Part shown: one piece after another, positions 42,199 through 51,540 of the stretch
Position numbering within the stretch: position 1 is the stretch's first letter
How the letters are laid out: every line of letters starts with the position of its first letter
Origin: DASZZZ01 sp036260375
GTDB taxonomy: Bacteria > Actinomycetota > CADDZG01 > WHSQ01
NCBI GenBank assembly: GCA_036260375.1
Contig: DASZZZ010000109.1
Coordinates: forward strand, 1 to 64,000
DNA: 64,000 nucleotides
Reading direction: 5' to 3'
Translations under genes and position numbers: made by a program
The notes under the pieces: model-generated
What the model was told of the DNA's origin: nothing
Databases searched by the model: none
The model's input: the letters and a program-made list of their open reading frames with translations, nothing else

Positions 42199-43631
42199 AC
42201 GCGCCGCCACCGGTCGAGGCGCGCGTCGGGCAGCGGCCCCCGGTCGCGCGCGCGGTCGAGCTCCGCCGCGATCACGTGGCGCAACGACGGCGCTCCCAGC
42301 GGGTGCTCCACGATCGCGTCGGCGACGCCCAGCGCCACGAGGTCGCTCGCCGCGGGCCTCAGCAGGCGCGCCGCGTCGGCCTCCCGGCCCCCGTCGCGCC
42401 ACAGGATCTCCGCGGCGAGGTCCGGCGAGATGACCGAGAAGACGGCGTCGGCGTAGACGACGACGCGGTCCGCGACGGCGAACGCGAGCGCGCCTCCGCT
42501 CCCGCCCTCGCCGGTCACGATCGCGATCACCGGGACCGGCGCGCGCAGCAGCGCGTCGAGCAGCTCCGCGACCGCCCACGCGATGCCCTCGCTCTCCGAC
42601 GCGGGCGACGGGTCGGCGCCCTTCGTGTCGACGAGCGCGACGACGGGGACGCCGAGGCGCGCGGCCGTCTCGACGCAGCGGCGGGCCTTGCGGTACGCGC
42701 CCGGACCGGGGGCGCGGTTGCGATCGAGCGCGAGCACGAGCGCGCGCCGTCCTGCGACGCGCGCGAACGCGGCGAGGAGAGCGTCGTCGTCGCGGCCCGC
42801 GCGGTCGCCGCGCAGCTCGACGAGGACGTCGGCCGCGGCGCGCGCGAGCTGCGGCGCGCGCGGCCGCCCCGGCGCGCGCGCCGCGCGCAGCGCGTCCCAC
42901 GCGTCGTCCGGCACGGCGACGCGCTCACCGGGCGCCGGCGGGACGTCGGCGTCGTCGTCGGGCGCTAGCGCGTCGAGCACGCGCGCGACCGCAGCGCGCG
43001 CGTCGGCGGGATGGACGACGTCGTCGACGAGCCCGTGCGCTAGCGCGCTCGCGGCCGTGTGCGACGCCTCGGGCAACGGCGTGCCCGTGAAGCGACGCAC
43101 GACGCGGGGGCCGGCGAACCCGACCGTCGCGCCGGTCTCGGCCAGCGTCACGTCGGCGAGCGCGCCGAGGCTCACGAGGACGCCGCCGGTCGACGGGTTG
43201 GCGAGCACGGCCACTAGCGGCGCGCGCGCGTCGGCGAGCCGGGCGCGCGCCGCGGCGATGCGCCCCATCTGCACGAGCGACCGCATGCCCTCCTGCATGC
43301 GCGCGCCGCCGGTCGCGACGTGCGCGACGAACGGCACGCGACGGCGCGCGGCGCGCTCGAGCGCCGCGGCCAGACGGCGCCCCACGACCTCGCCCATGCT
43401 CCCCGCCAGGTAGTCGAACGCGAACAGCGCGAGCTCGACGTCGCGGCCCCCGATTCTGCCCCGCCCGGTCGACACCGCCTCGTCGGCGCCCGACGCCGAC
43501 CGCGCGCGGTCGAGCGCGTCGCGATAGCCGGGGTACTGCAGCGGATCGCCGTGCGTCGCGGGGTCGTCGTCGGCGACGAACGAACCCGGGTCGGCGAGCG
43601 GCGGCGCCTCCGTGGCGGAGCGTTCGTCCAA
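42195..43631 (-). CDS. Acetyl-CoA carboxylase carboxyltransferase, fused beta-alpha subunits
   Basis: The 478-residue product starts at TTG 43631 behind GAGGGAGACGAG. The N-terminal half resembles AccD: ATGGARMQEGMRSLVQMGR, VLANPSTGGVLVSLGALAD, ETGATVGFAGPRVV. The C-terminal half resembles AccA: PGAYRKARRCVETAARLGVPVV, DTKGADPSPASESEG, IVTGEGGSGGALAFAVADRV, SVISPDLAAEILWRD. The AccD zinc ribbon is absent at the N-terminus. It should transfer carboxyl from biotin to acetyl-CoA (or a related acyl-CoA) to make malonyl-CoA; biotin carboxylase and carrier are not in the window. It could supply the malonyl unit that the PKS AT motif predicts. Confidence 0.88.
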   Translation of the reverse strand: MDERSATEAPPLADPGSFVADDDPATHGDPLQYPGYRDALDRARSASGADEAVSTGRGRIGGRDVELALFAFDYLAGSMGEVVGRRLAAALERAARRRVPFVAHVATGGARMQEGMRSLVQMGRIAAARARLADARAPLVAVLANPSTGGVLVSLGALADVTLAETGATVGFAGPRVVRRFTGTPLPEASHTAASALAHGLVDDVVHPADARAAVARVLDALAPDDDADVPPAPGERVAVPDDAWDALRAARAPGRPRAPQLARAAADVLVELRGDRAGRDDDALLAAFARVAGRRALVLALDRNRAPGPGAYRKARRCVETAARLGVPVVALVDTKGADPSPASESEGIAWAVAELLDALLRAPVPVIAIVTGEGGSGGALAFAVADRVVVYADAVFSVISPDLAAEILWRDGGREADAARLLRPAASDLVALGVADAIVEHPLGAPSLRHVIAAELDRARDRGPLPDARLDRWRRV

Positions 43632-43751
43632 GCCTCGTCTCCCTCGTGACCTGCTAGTCTCGCAGTGGCTCTTCCGGCCGGGGGCGCGCCGCCGGCGGCG
43701 CCTCTCGGCGTGCCGGAACCGTAGCAACAACCTTCGGAAAGTGGTTTCGAC

Positions 43752-44177
43752 GTGCCTTCTGAACGACCTCGGATACTGGTGGCGAAGATCGGTCTCGACG
43801 GCCACGACCGCGGCATAAAGGTCGTGGCGCGCGCACTGCGCGACGCTGGCATGGAGGTCGTCTACACCGGCCTGCACCAGACTCCGGAGCAGATCGTGTC
43901 GGCCGCGATCCAGGAGGACGTCGACGCCGTGGGGCTGTCGTGCCTGTCGGGCGCACACATGACGCTGTTCCCGCGCGTGACCGAGTTGCTGCGCGAGCAG
44001 GGCGCGGACGACATCGTGGTGTTCGGCGGCGGCATCATCCCGGACCACGACATCCCGAAGCTGCGCGACGCCGGCATCGTCGAGATCTTCACGCCGGGCA
44101 CCACGACGTCGGCGATCATCGACTGGGTTCGGGACAACGTCGGCGAGGCGACGAGCCACACGGCGCCGGCCGAGTAG
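43752..44177 (+). CDS. Cobalamin-binding (methylmalonyl-CoA mutase C-terminal type) protein
   Basis: A 141-residue stand-alone B12-binding domain. The DxHxxG base-on histidine motif is DGHDRG (residues 16-21), with SCLSG and VVFGGGIIPDHDIPKL completing the corrinoid site. It corresponds to the small subunit of split methylmalonyl-CoA-type mutases. The large catalytic subunit is not adjacent. Succinyl-CoA ligase genes follow, which fits propionate/methylmalonate entry into the TCA cycle. The start is GTG 43752. Confidence 0.92.
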   Translation: MPSERPRILVAKIGLDGHDRGIKVVARALRDAGMEVVYTGLHQTPEQIVSAAIQEDVDAVGLSCLSGAHMTLFPRVTELLREQGADDIVVFGGGIIPDHDIPKLRDAGIVEIFTPGTTTSAIIDWVRDNVGEATSHTAPAE

Positions 44178-44178
44178 C

Positions 44179-44205
44179 GCGTCGCCCCCGCCGGGGGCCG
44201 GACGC
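44179..44205 (+). terminator. Hairpin between the B12-binding gene and sucC
   Basis: GCGTC (44179-44183) pairs with GACGC (44201-44205), and CCCCC (44185-44189) with GGGGG (44193-44197). There is no T-run. It may partly terminate or merely reduce readthrough into sucC. Confidence 0.4.
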
Positions 44206-44224
44206 GTGCACGAGGGGAGGCTAC

Positions 44225-45373
44225 GTGGACCTGTTCGAGTACCAGGGCAAGGAGCTCCTGCGCAAGTTCGAGGTGCCCGTGCCCGAGGGGCGCGTCGCGC
44301 GCACGCCCGATGAGGCGTCGGACGCGGCGCGCCGTCTCGGCGGACGCGTCGTCGTCAAGGCGCAGGTACAGGTCGGGGGCCGCGGGAAGGCGGGCGGCAT
44401 CAAGCTCGCGGAGTCGCCCGACGAGGCCGCCGAGGTCGCGTCGCGGATCCTCGGCATGGACATCAAGGGCCACGTCGTCAAGCGCGTGCTCGTCGAGCGC
44501 GCCGGCGACATCCGCGCCGAGTACTACTGCGCGTTCCTGCTCGACCGCTCCGAGCGCAAGTTCCTCGGCATGATGAGCGCGAAGGGCGGCGTCGACATCG
44601 AGGAGGTCGCGGCGACCGACCCGGGCGCCATCGCGCGCGTGCACGTCGACCCGCTCGTCGGCATCTCCGACTTCCACGCGCGCAAGCTCGTGTTCGGAGC
44701 CGGCATCGACGCCGAGGCGCGCAAGGAGGCGATCGCGCTCATACCGAAGCTCTATCGCGCGTTCGTCGAGCTCGACGCGTCGCTCGTCGAGATCAACCCG
44801 ATGATCCTGACCGGCGACGGGCGCGTCGTCGCGCTCGACGCCAAGGTGTCGCTCGACGAGTCCGCGGCGTACCGGCATCCGATCTTCGACGAGCTCAAGG
44901 CGGCGCACGAGATCCCCGAGCAGGAGCGCCTCGCGAAGGAGAAGGGGCTCAACTTCATCAAGCTCGACGGCGACGTCGGCATCATCGGCAACGGCGCCGG
45001 CCTCGTCATGTCGACGCTCGACGTCGTCAAGGCCGCCGGCGGCGCGCCGGCCAACTTCCTCGACGTGGGCGGGGGGGCCGGAGCGGACCTGCTGTCGTCG
45101 AGCCTCGAGGTCATCATGTCGAACGCGGAGGTCAAGAGCATCCTCGTCAACATCTTCGGCGGCATCACGCGCTGCGACCTCGTCGCGGAGGGCATCCTCG
45201 ACGCGCTCGGCCGTCTCGACGTACGCGTCCCGATCGTCGTGCGCCTCGACGGGACGAACGCCGAGGAGGGGCGCAAGATGCTCGCCGACGCGCCGCACGA
45301 GAAGCTCGTCACCGCAGACACGATGCTCGGCGCCGCCCGGAAGGCCGTCGAGCTCGCGCACGAGGGGAGCTGA
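44225..45373 (+). CDS. sucC: Succinyl-CoA ligase, beta subunit
   Basis: The 382-residue beta subunit starts at GTG 44225 behind GAGGGGAGG. The ATP-grasp domain begins MDLFEYQGKELLRKF and contains VVVKAQVQVGGRGKAGGIK. The C-terminal CoA-ligase fold has NFLDVGGGAGADLL and NIFGGITRCDLVAEGI. With SucD it interconverts succinyl-CoA and succinate with ATP or GTP formation in the TCA cycle. sucD follows 4 nt later. Confidence 0.97.
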   Translation: MDLFEYQGKELLRKFEVPVPEGRVARTPDEASDAARRLGGRVVVKAQVQVGGRGKAGGIKLAESPDEAAEVASRILGMDIKGHVVKRVLVERAGDIRAEYYCAFLLDRSERKFLGMMSAKGGVDIEEVAATDPGAIARVHVDPLVGISDFHARKLVFGAGIDAEARKEAIALIPKLYRAFVELDASLVEINPMILTGDGRVVALDAKVSLDESAAYRHPIFDELKAAHEIPEQERLAKEKGLNFIKLDGDVGIIGNGAGLVMSTLDVVKAAGGAPANFLDVGGGAGADLLSSSLEVIMSNAEVKSILVNIFGGITRCDLVAEGILDALGRLDVRVPIVVRLDGTNAEEGRKMLADAPHEKLVTADTMLGAARKAVELAHEGS

Positions 45374-45377
45374 TGCA

Positions 45378-46256
45378 GTGGCCATCCTCGTAGACGAAGG
45401 CACCAAGCTCGTCGTGCAGGGCCTCACCGGGCGGGAGGGATCGTTCCACGCGCGCCGCAACCGCGACTACGGCACCGACGTCGTCGCCGGCGTGACGCCG
45501 GGCAAGGGCGGCACCGACGTCGACGGCGTGCCCGTCTTCGACACCGTCGCCGAGGCGGTCGAGCGCGCCGGGGCCAACGCGTCGATGGTGTTCGTTCCCG
45601 CGCGTTTCGCCGCCGACGCGGTCATGGAGTCCTACGACGCCGGTATCGACGTCATCGTCTGCATCACCGAGGGCATCCCGGCGATGGACATGGCGCGCAC
45701 GGTTCCGTACCTGCGCGCGTCGAGCCGCGACGTCACGTTGATCGGACCCAACTGCCCCGGCGTCATCTCGCCGGGCAAGGCCAACGTCGGGATCATCCCG
45801 GGCGAGATCTGCACTCCGGGCCCCGTCGGGCTCGTGTCGCGCTCCGGCACGCTGACGTACCAGATCGTCCACGAGCTGAGCCAGCGCGGCATCGGGCAGT
45901 CGACGTGCGTGGGCATCGGCGGCGACCCCATCCCCGGCTCCGACTTCGTCGACGTCCTGGCGCGCTTCGAGGCCGATCCGCAGACGGAGCTCGCGGTGCT
46001 CGTGGGCGAGATCGGCGGCGATGCCGAGGAGCGCGCCGCGGCGTGGGCGCGCGACAACATGACGAAGCCCGTCGTCGCCTACATCGCCGGGTTCACCGCT
46101 CCGCCGGGCAAGCGCATGGGCCACGCCGGCGCGATCGTCTCGGGCTCCAAGGGCACCGCGCAGGCCAAGGCCGACGCGCTCGAGGCCGCCGGCATCCGCG
46201 TCGGGCGCAACCCGACCGAGGTCGCCGAGATCGTCGCGGAGGTGATGGGCGCGTGA
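45378..46256 (+). CDS. sucD: Succinyl-CoA ligase, alpha subunit
   Basis: The 292-residue alpha subunit has the CoA-binding Rossmann start VQGLTGREGSFHARRNRDYGT (within 20 residues: LVVQGLTGREGSFHARR), LIGPNCPGVISPGK and the phospho-histidine in RMGHAGAIVSGSKGTA. GIGGDPIPGSDFVDVL is also conserved. The GTG start lies 4 nt after the sucC stop. Its own stop overlaps the GTG of the following esterase gene (GTGA). Confidence 0.97.
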   Translation: MAILVDEGTKLVVQGLTGREGSFHARRNRDYGTDVVAGVTPGKGGTDVDGVPVFDTVAEAVERAGANASMVFVPARFAADAVMESYDAGIDVIVCITEGIPAMDMARTVPYLRASSRDVTLIGPNCPGVISPGKANVGIIPGEICTPGPVGLVSRSGTLTYQIVHELSQRGIGQSTCVGIGGDPIPGSDFVDVLARFEADPQTELAVLVGEIGGDAEERAAAWARDNMTKPVVAYIAGFTAPPGKRMGHAGAIVSGSKGTAQAKADALEAAGIRVGRNPTEVAEIVAEVMGA

Positions 46257-47299
46257 CGCTGCGCCCCGTCGACGGCTCGCCCGGCCCCCCGTGGGACCGC
46301 GGCCTGCCCGGACGCCTCGAGCGTCTCGTCGTCGAGTCCGAGGTCCTCGCCGGCAACCCGCTCGGAGACCCGACGCGCCGCCCGCTGTACGTGTTCGTGC
46401 CCGACGGCATCGCGGACGGCGAGCGCGTCCCGGCGATCTACGTCATCCAGGGCATGACGGGCCAGCTCGACATGTTCTTCAACCGTCCCGCGTTCGAGCC
46501 GACGACGTTCGAGTGGATGTGCGGCGCGTTCGCCGACGCCTCGGTGCCGCGCGCGCTGCTGGTGTTCGTCGACGCGTGGACGCGTTTCGGCGGCTCGCAG
46601 TTCGTCAACTCCGCGGGCACCGGTCGCTACATGGACTACCTGTGCGACGAAGTCGTCCCGTTCGTGGACTCGCGCTACCCGACGGTCGCGCAGCCGGGCG
46701 CGCGCGGCCTGACCGGGAAGTCGAGCGGCGGCTACGGCGCGATGGTGGTGCCAATGATGCGCCCCGACGTCTTCGGCGCGCTCGCGACGCACTCCGGCGA
46801 CGCGCTGTTCGAGGTCTGCTACCTGCCGGACTTCCGCGAGTCGGCGCGCGTGCTGCGCGACCGCTACGACGGCTCCGTCGAGCGTTTCGTCGAGGACTTC
46901 GAGACGTCGGAGCGCTTCACCGTCTCCGACGAGCTCCTCAACAGCTACACGATGGCACTGTGCTACTCGCCGGACGAGGCCCGGCCGGGTACGGCGGTGC
47001 TCCCGTTCGACACCGCGACCGGCGCGCTGCGCGACGACGTGTGGGAGCGCTGGCTCGCGTGGGACCCGGTGCGCATGGTGCCGAAGCACGCCGACGCGCT
47101 CGCGGGCATGCGGCTCGTCTACGTCGATGCCGGGACGTCGGACGAGTACTACCTCGACCTCGGCGCGCAGGCGTTCTCGAACGCGCTCACGGAGCACGGC
47201 ATCGAGCACACCCTCGAGCTGTTCGAGGGCAAGCACGGACGCATCACGTGGCGCTACCCGCTCGCAGTGAAGGCGCTGGCGGGCGCGCTCGACCGCTGA
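46253..47299 (+). CDS. Alpha/beta-hydrolase of the esterase D/enterochelin-esterase type
   Basis: A 348-residue cytoplasmic hydrolase beginning at GTG 46253, which overlaps the sucD stop. The likely nucleophile Ser is in LTGKSSGGYGAM. The acid is in VDAGTSDEYYLDLG and the histidine in EGKHGRITWRYP. YVIQGMTGQLDMFFNR forms the oxyanion region. Esterase D, S-formylglutathione hydrolase and mycolyltransferase-like proteins share this layout. There is no signal peptide. The substrate is unknown, and the coupling to sucCD is unexpected. Confidence 0.82.
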   Translation: MTLRPVDGSPGPPWDRGLPGRLERLVVESEVLAGNPLGDPTRRPLYVFVPDGIADGERVPAIYVIQGMTGQLDMFFNRPAFEPTTFEWMCGAFADASVPRALLVFVDAWTRFGGSQFVNSAGTGRYMDYLCDEVVPFVDSRYPTVAQPGARGLTGKSSGGYGAMVVPMMRPDVFGALATHSGDALFEVCYLPDFRESARVLRDRYDGSVERFVEDFETSERFTVSDELLNSYTMALCYSPDEARPGTAVLPFDTATGALRDDVWERWLAWDPVRMVPKHADALAGMRLVYVDAGTSDEYYLDLGAQAFSNALTEHGIEHTLELFEGKHGRITWRYPLAVKALAGALDR

Positions 47300-47356
47300 C
47301 CAGCTAGACCGCTGGGGGGAACCGCCGACGACGGCTCGCCGGTCGGCCTGCCAGCG

Positions 47357-47677
47357 CTAGTCGAGGGAGCGTGTGTCGTCCTGCCTCCGGTATCCGCCGC
47401 TCGCGAGCGAGCGCGTCATCGCCGCGACGTTGTCGGCCATGGTCGCGAACACCAGCAGCGCGGCCCACGCGAGGATCGCCTGCAGCGCGACGACGACTCC
47501 GGCCGCGACGAACCCCGGCCGCACAGCCTGCTCGACCTCGGTCTCGAACGTCACCTCGTTGATCGCGAGCTGCTCCTGCACGCTCTGCAGCGCGATGAAC
47601 AGCCCCATGACGACGCCGACCACGAGCACCAGCCACGCGATGACCTTCAGCGCGCCGGTGGGTCCCGCCTTGCCCAT
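47357..47677 (-). CDS. Small two-helix membrane protein
   Basis: A 106-residue protein with two hydrophobic segments (IAWLVLVVGVVMGLFIAL at about 13-30 and FVAAGVVVALQAILAWAALLVF at about 55-77) and a polar region between them that should face outside. The tail is charged. No family is recognised. It is convergent with the esterase gene. Confidence 0.7.
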   Translation of the reverse strand: MGKAGPTGALKVIAWLVLVVGVVMGLFIALQSVQEQLAINEVTFETEVEQAVRPGFVAAGVVVALQAILAWAALLVFATMADNVAAMTRSLASGGYRRQDDTRSLD

Positions 47678-47745
47678 GTCGTCCCCCTAGCCTCCGACTC
47701 CCCGGACGTCCCCATCAAAGCAGGAACCGCGGCCGACGACACGGG

Positions 47746-48450
47746 CTACGTGCCGCGCAGCTCGTGATCGAGGAACTGCGTCGTCGCCCGCCACGCGCGT
47801 CGCGCCGCGCCGGCGTCGTAGAGCGCCTCGGACTCGTGGTTGTCGAACGCGTGCCCGGCGTCCTCCTCCACGAGCACCTCGACGTGCTCGTGCCCCTCGG
47901 CCTCCTGCTGGACGCGGGCGACGCGCTCGCGCGCGATGAACGGGTCGCTGCCCCCGAAGTGCATCAGCAGCGGGCACGACACGCGGCCCATCAGGTCGAC
48001 CTGGTCGGGGACGCGCGAGCCGTAGTAGGCGACGACCGCGTCGGGCTCGAAGTCGGTCGCCATGCGGTACGCGAGCGAGCCGCCGAAGCAGAACCCGAGG
48101 ACGCCGCAGCTCTCGGAGATCTCGGGGAGCCCCTGCAGGTGCATGTACGCGGCGCCGCAGTCGAGCACGCCGGTGTCCCAGTCGAACCGCTGCGAGAACG
48201 AGCGCGCCCGGTCGAGGTCGGAGGCGTCGAACACGACCCCGGGCTCGATGCGCCAGTAGAGGTCGGGCGCGAGCACGACGTAGCCGTCGTCGGCGAGGCG
48301 CTCGGCGACGTCGCGGATGTAGCGGCTGATTCCGAAGATCTCCTGCAGGAGGAGCACGCCGGCGCCCCCGCCCCCGTCGGGCACCCACACGTGGCCGTCG
48401 AAGGTGCCGCCGTCGGCGGCGGTGATCGTCTCGATCCTCGTCTCGCTCAT
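47746..48450 (-). CDS. Dienelactone hydrolase family protein
   Basis: The 234-residue enzyme has the dienelactone hydrolase triad: Cys121 in GFCFGGS, Asp in GGSDPFI and His in DAGHAFDN, plus LLQEIFGISRYIRDVAERLA and APDLYWRIEPG near the N-terminus. ATG 48450 is preferred over 48504: a TATGCT hexamer lies 7 nt upstream, as in other leaderless genes here. It may hydrolyse dienelactones or other esters in aromatic degradation, but no pathway genes are adjacent. Confidence 0.9.
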   Translation of the reverse strand: MSETRIETITAADGGTFDGHVWVPDGGGGAGVLLLQEIFGISRYIRDVAERLADDGYVVLAPDLYWRIEPGVVFDASDLDRARSFSQRFDWDTGVLDCGAAYMHLQGLPEISESCGVLGFCFGGSLAYRMATDFEPDAVVAYYGSRVPDQVDLMGRVSCPLLMHFGGSDPFIARERVARVQQEAEGHEHVEVLVEEDAGHAFDNHESEALYDAGAARRAWRATTQFLDHELRGT

Positions 48451-48652
48451 GGCGCAGAGCATAGCCATCGCACGCGGCCGGTCGTGCCGGACGCCGGGAA
48501 TCATCGAACGGACGTGCGTGTTATCGTGACAGAACGGTGACGACGGTCACCCGTGAGATTCGCAGTCCGCTTCCTCCTTCCGGTGGTTCGGGGGCCGTTC
48601 GAATCTCTCCCGATGGGGCGGCGCGTGCCGCCTGTGAGAAGGAGTCGAGAGC

Positions 48653-49837
<1,185 letters not shown>

Positions 49838-49841
49838 CGCG

Positions 49842-50813
49842 TCATTCGCCGACCACCGCCCAGAAGAACCGGTGGTCCGAGTAGAAGACGCTCGCGTCGC
49901 GCTCGAGCTCGTCCTTGTACGTGATGTCGGAGCCCGCGTCGACGGGCGCGCCGTCGGCGAAGACGTAGTCCGAGTGGCCGGTGCGCTTCTCGACGACGTC
50001 GTCGTCGCGCACCGCCACCGTGTAGACGACGTCGTCGTAGCGGAACGGGTCCGTGGTCATCGTCTTCCAGAACGGCGACAGCACGCAGCCGTCGGCGCGC
50101 GCGTCGCGACAGCGCGACGCGTTCAGGTCGCCTCCCCACACGTGCACGCTCGACGGGTACTCGCGCTCCAGCAACCGCGTTATCTCGACCGACCACCGCT
50201 CCTTGTAGCGCGCCGCGATCGTCTTGGTGCGGAGCAGGTTGTCGAGGTGGAAGTGCGCGCTCGCGACCGCGACGCGCATGCCGGTGGCGCGCTCCTCGAG
50301 CGGGACGTACGCCGTCTTCTTGACCGTCCTCGTCTCGCCCGGGGCGCCGTCGCCGGGGTCGTGCGTCTGCCGCAGCCATCCGCCGCGCCCGGCGCGAGCC
50401 ATCGTGTCGGCGTCGATCAGCACCGCGGTCTCGCTCTTGACGACGACGTTGCCGCGTCGCGCCCACGGCTCCGGCCCGGGGTCCCTGACGACTGCGAAGT
50501 CGTGCTCCGTGCGCGCCTCGAGCAGCTCGGCGACGTACGCCGCGCTCGCCCCGCGTACCTCCTGCAGCAGCACGACGTCGGGGGCGGGCGCCCGCTCCAG
50601 CAGCCGTGACACGAACACGCGCATCTCGCGCATGTCGCGCAGGTCGCGCTCGTCGAACGCCTCCTGGAGATTCGCGGTCACCACGACGACCTCGGGAGAG
50701 GGGGCGGCGGCGCGCGCCGTACGGGGGCCGGGCCCCGGCGTCACGCCGAGCGCGAGCGCGCCGGCCAGCGTCGCGGCCGCGACGCGCGCAGTCGTCCGGG
50801 TGAGCCCTCGCAT
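49842..50813 (-). CDS. Secreted endonuclease/exonuclease/phosphatase-fold protein
   Basis: The 323-residue protein has a signal peptide (MRGLTRTTARVAAATLAGALALG, ending near ARAA). EEP-superfamily catalytic residues are all visible: Asn in VVTANLQEAF, Glu in VLLQEVRG, His in VASAHFHLDN, Asp-x-Asn in WGGDLNASR and Asp-His in YSDHRFFW. It could be a secreted nuclease or a phosphoesterase (DNase I-like). ATG 50813 has a GGGGG-rich upstream site. It is convergent with the DEAD-box gene, 4 bp apart, and divergent from purN. Confidence 0.88.
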   Translation of the reverse strand: MRGLTRTTARVAAATLAGALALGVTPGPGPRTARAAAPSPEVVVVTANLQEAFDERDLRDMREMRVFVSRLLERAPAPDVVLLQEVRGASAAYVAELLEARTEHDFAVVRDPGPEPWARRGNVVVKSETAVLIDADTMARAGRGGWLRQTHDPGDGAPGETRTVKKTAYVPLEERATGMRVAVASAHFHLDNLLRTKTIAARYKERWSVEITRLLEREYPSSVHVWGGDLNASRCRDARADGCVLSPFWKTMTTDPFRYDDVVYTVAVRDDDVVEKRTGHSDYVFADGAPVDAGSDITYKDELERDASVFYSDHRFFWAVVGE

Positions 50814-50876
50814 GCCCCCATCTTCGGCGTGCCCGCGTCCGTCCTGAAGGCGGTCGGGCCCGCTTAGGGTGGGTCG

Positions 50877-51497
50877 ATGCCCGGCCGCATCGTGGTGCTC
50901 GTGTCCGGCTCCGGCTCGAACATGGAGGCGCTCGTCGAGGCGTGCGAGCGCGACGAGATCCCCGGCGAGGTCGTCGCCGTGCTCGCCGACCGGGCGTGCC
51001 GCGGCCTCGACGTCGCCGCGGCCCGCGGCATCCCGGTCGAGGCCGTCGAGCCGTCGTCGTTCGCCACGCGCGACGAGTGGAACGAGGCCCTGCGCAGGCG
51101 CGTGGCCGACCATCGCCCGGACCTCGTCGTCTCCGCCGGGTTCATGCGGATCCTGTCGCCCGCGTTCGTCGACGCGTTCGCCGGACGCATCGTCAACCTG
51201 CATCCGTCGCTGCTCCCGGCGTTCCCCGGCGCGCACGCGGTGCGCGACGCGCTCGCGTGGGGCGTCAAGGTCACCGGCACCACCGTCCACTTCGTCGACC
51301 ACGAGGTCGACCACGGTCCCATCCTGCTCCAGGAGGCGGTCACGGTGAGCCCCGGCGACACGGAGGCGTCGCTGCACGAGCGCATCAAGCGCGTCGAGCG
51401 CAGGCTGCTGCCGGATGCGTGCAGGCTCGTGCTCGAGGGCCGCGTGCGCGTCGAGGGCGGGCGCGTGCGCATCGAGGGCGAGCTTGGCGTCGAGTGA
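50877..51497 (+). CDS. purN: Phosphoribosylglycinamide formyltransferase
   Basis: The 206-residue GAR transformylase adds formyl from 10-formyl-THF in purine synthesis. It has VLVSGSGSNMEAL, SAGFMRILSP, the signature NLHPSLLPAFPGAHAVRDAL with catalytic His, and the Asp in HEVDHGPIL. TAGGGT (50865-50870) lies 6 nt before the ATG. purH follows. Confidence 0.96.
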   Translation: MPGRIVVLVSGSGSNMEALVEACERDEIPGEVVAVLADRACRGLDVAAARGIPVEAVEPSSFATRDEWNEALRRRVADHRPDLVVSAGFMRILSPAFVDAFAGRIVNLHPSLLPAFPGAHAVRDALAWGVKVTGTTVHFVDHEVDHGPILLQEAVTVSPGDTEASLHERIKRVERRLLPDACRLVLEGRVRVEGGRVRIEGELGVE

Positions 51498-51540
51498 CGC
51501 GCCCGGCTTTTCGGGCCCGGCGCGTGGTTAGGATGCCGCC

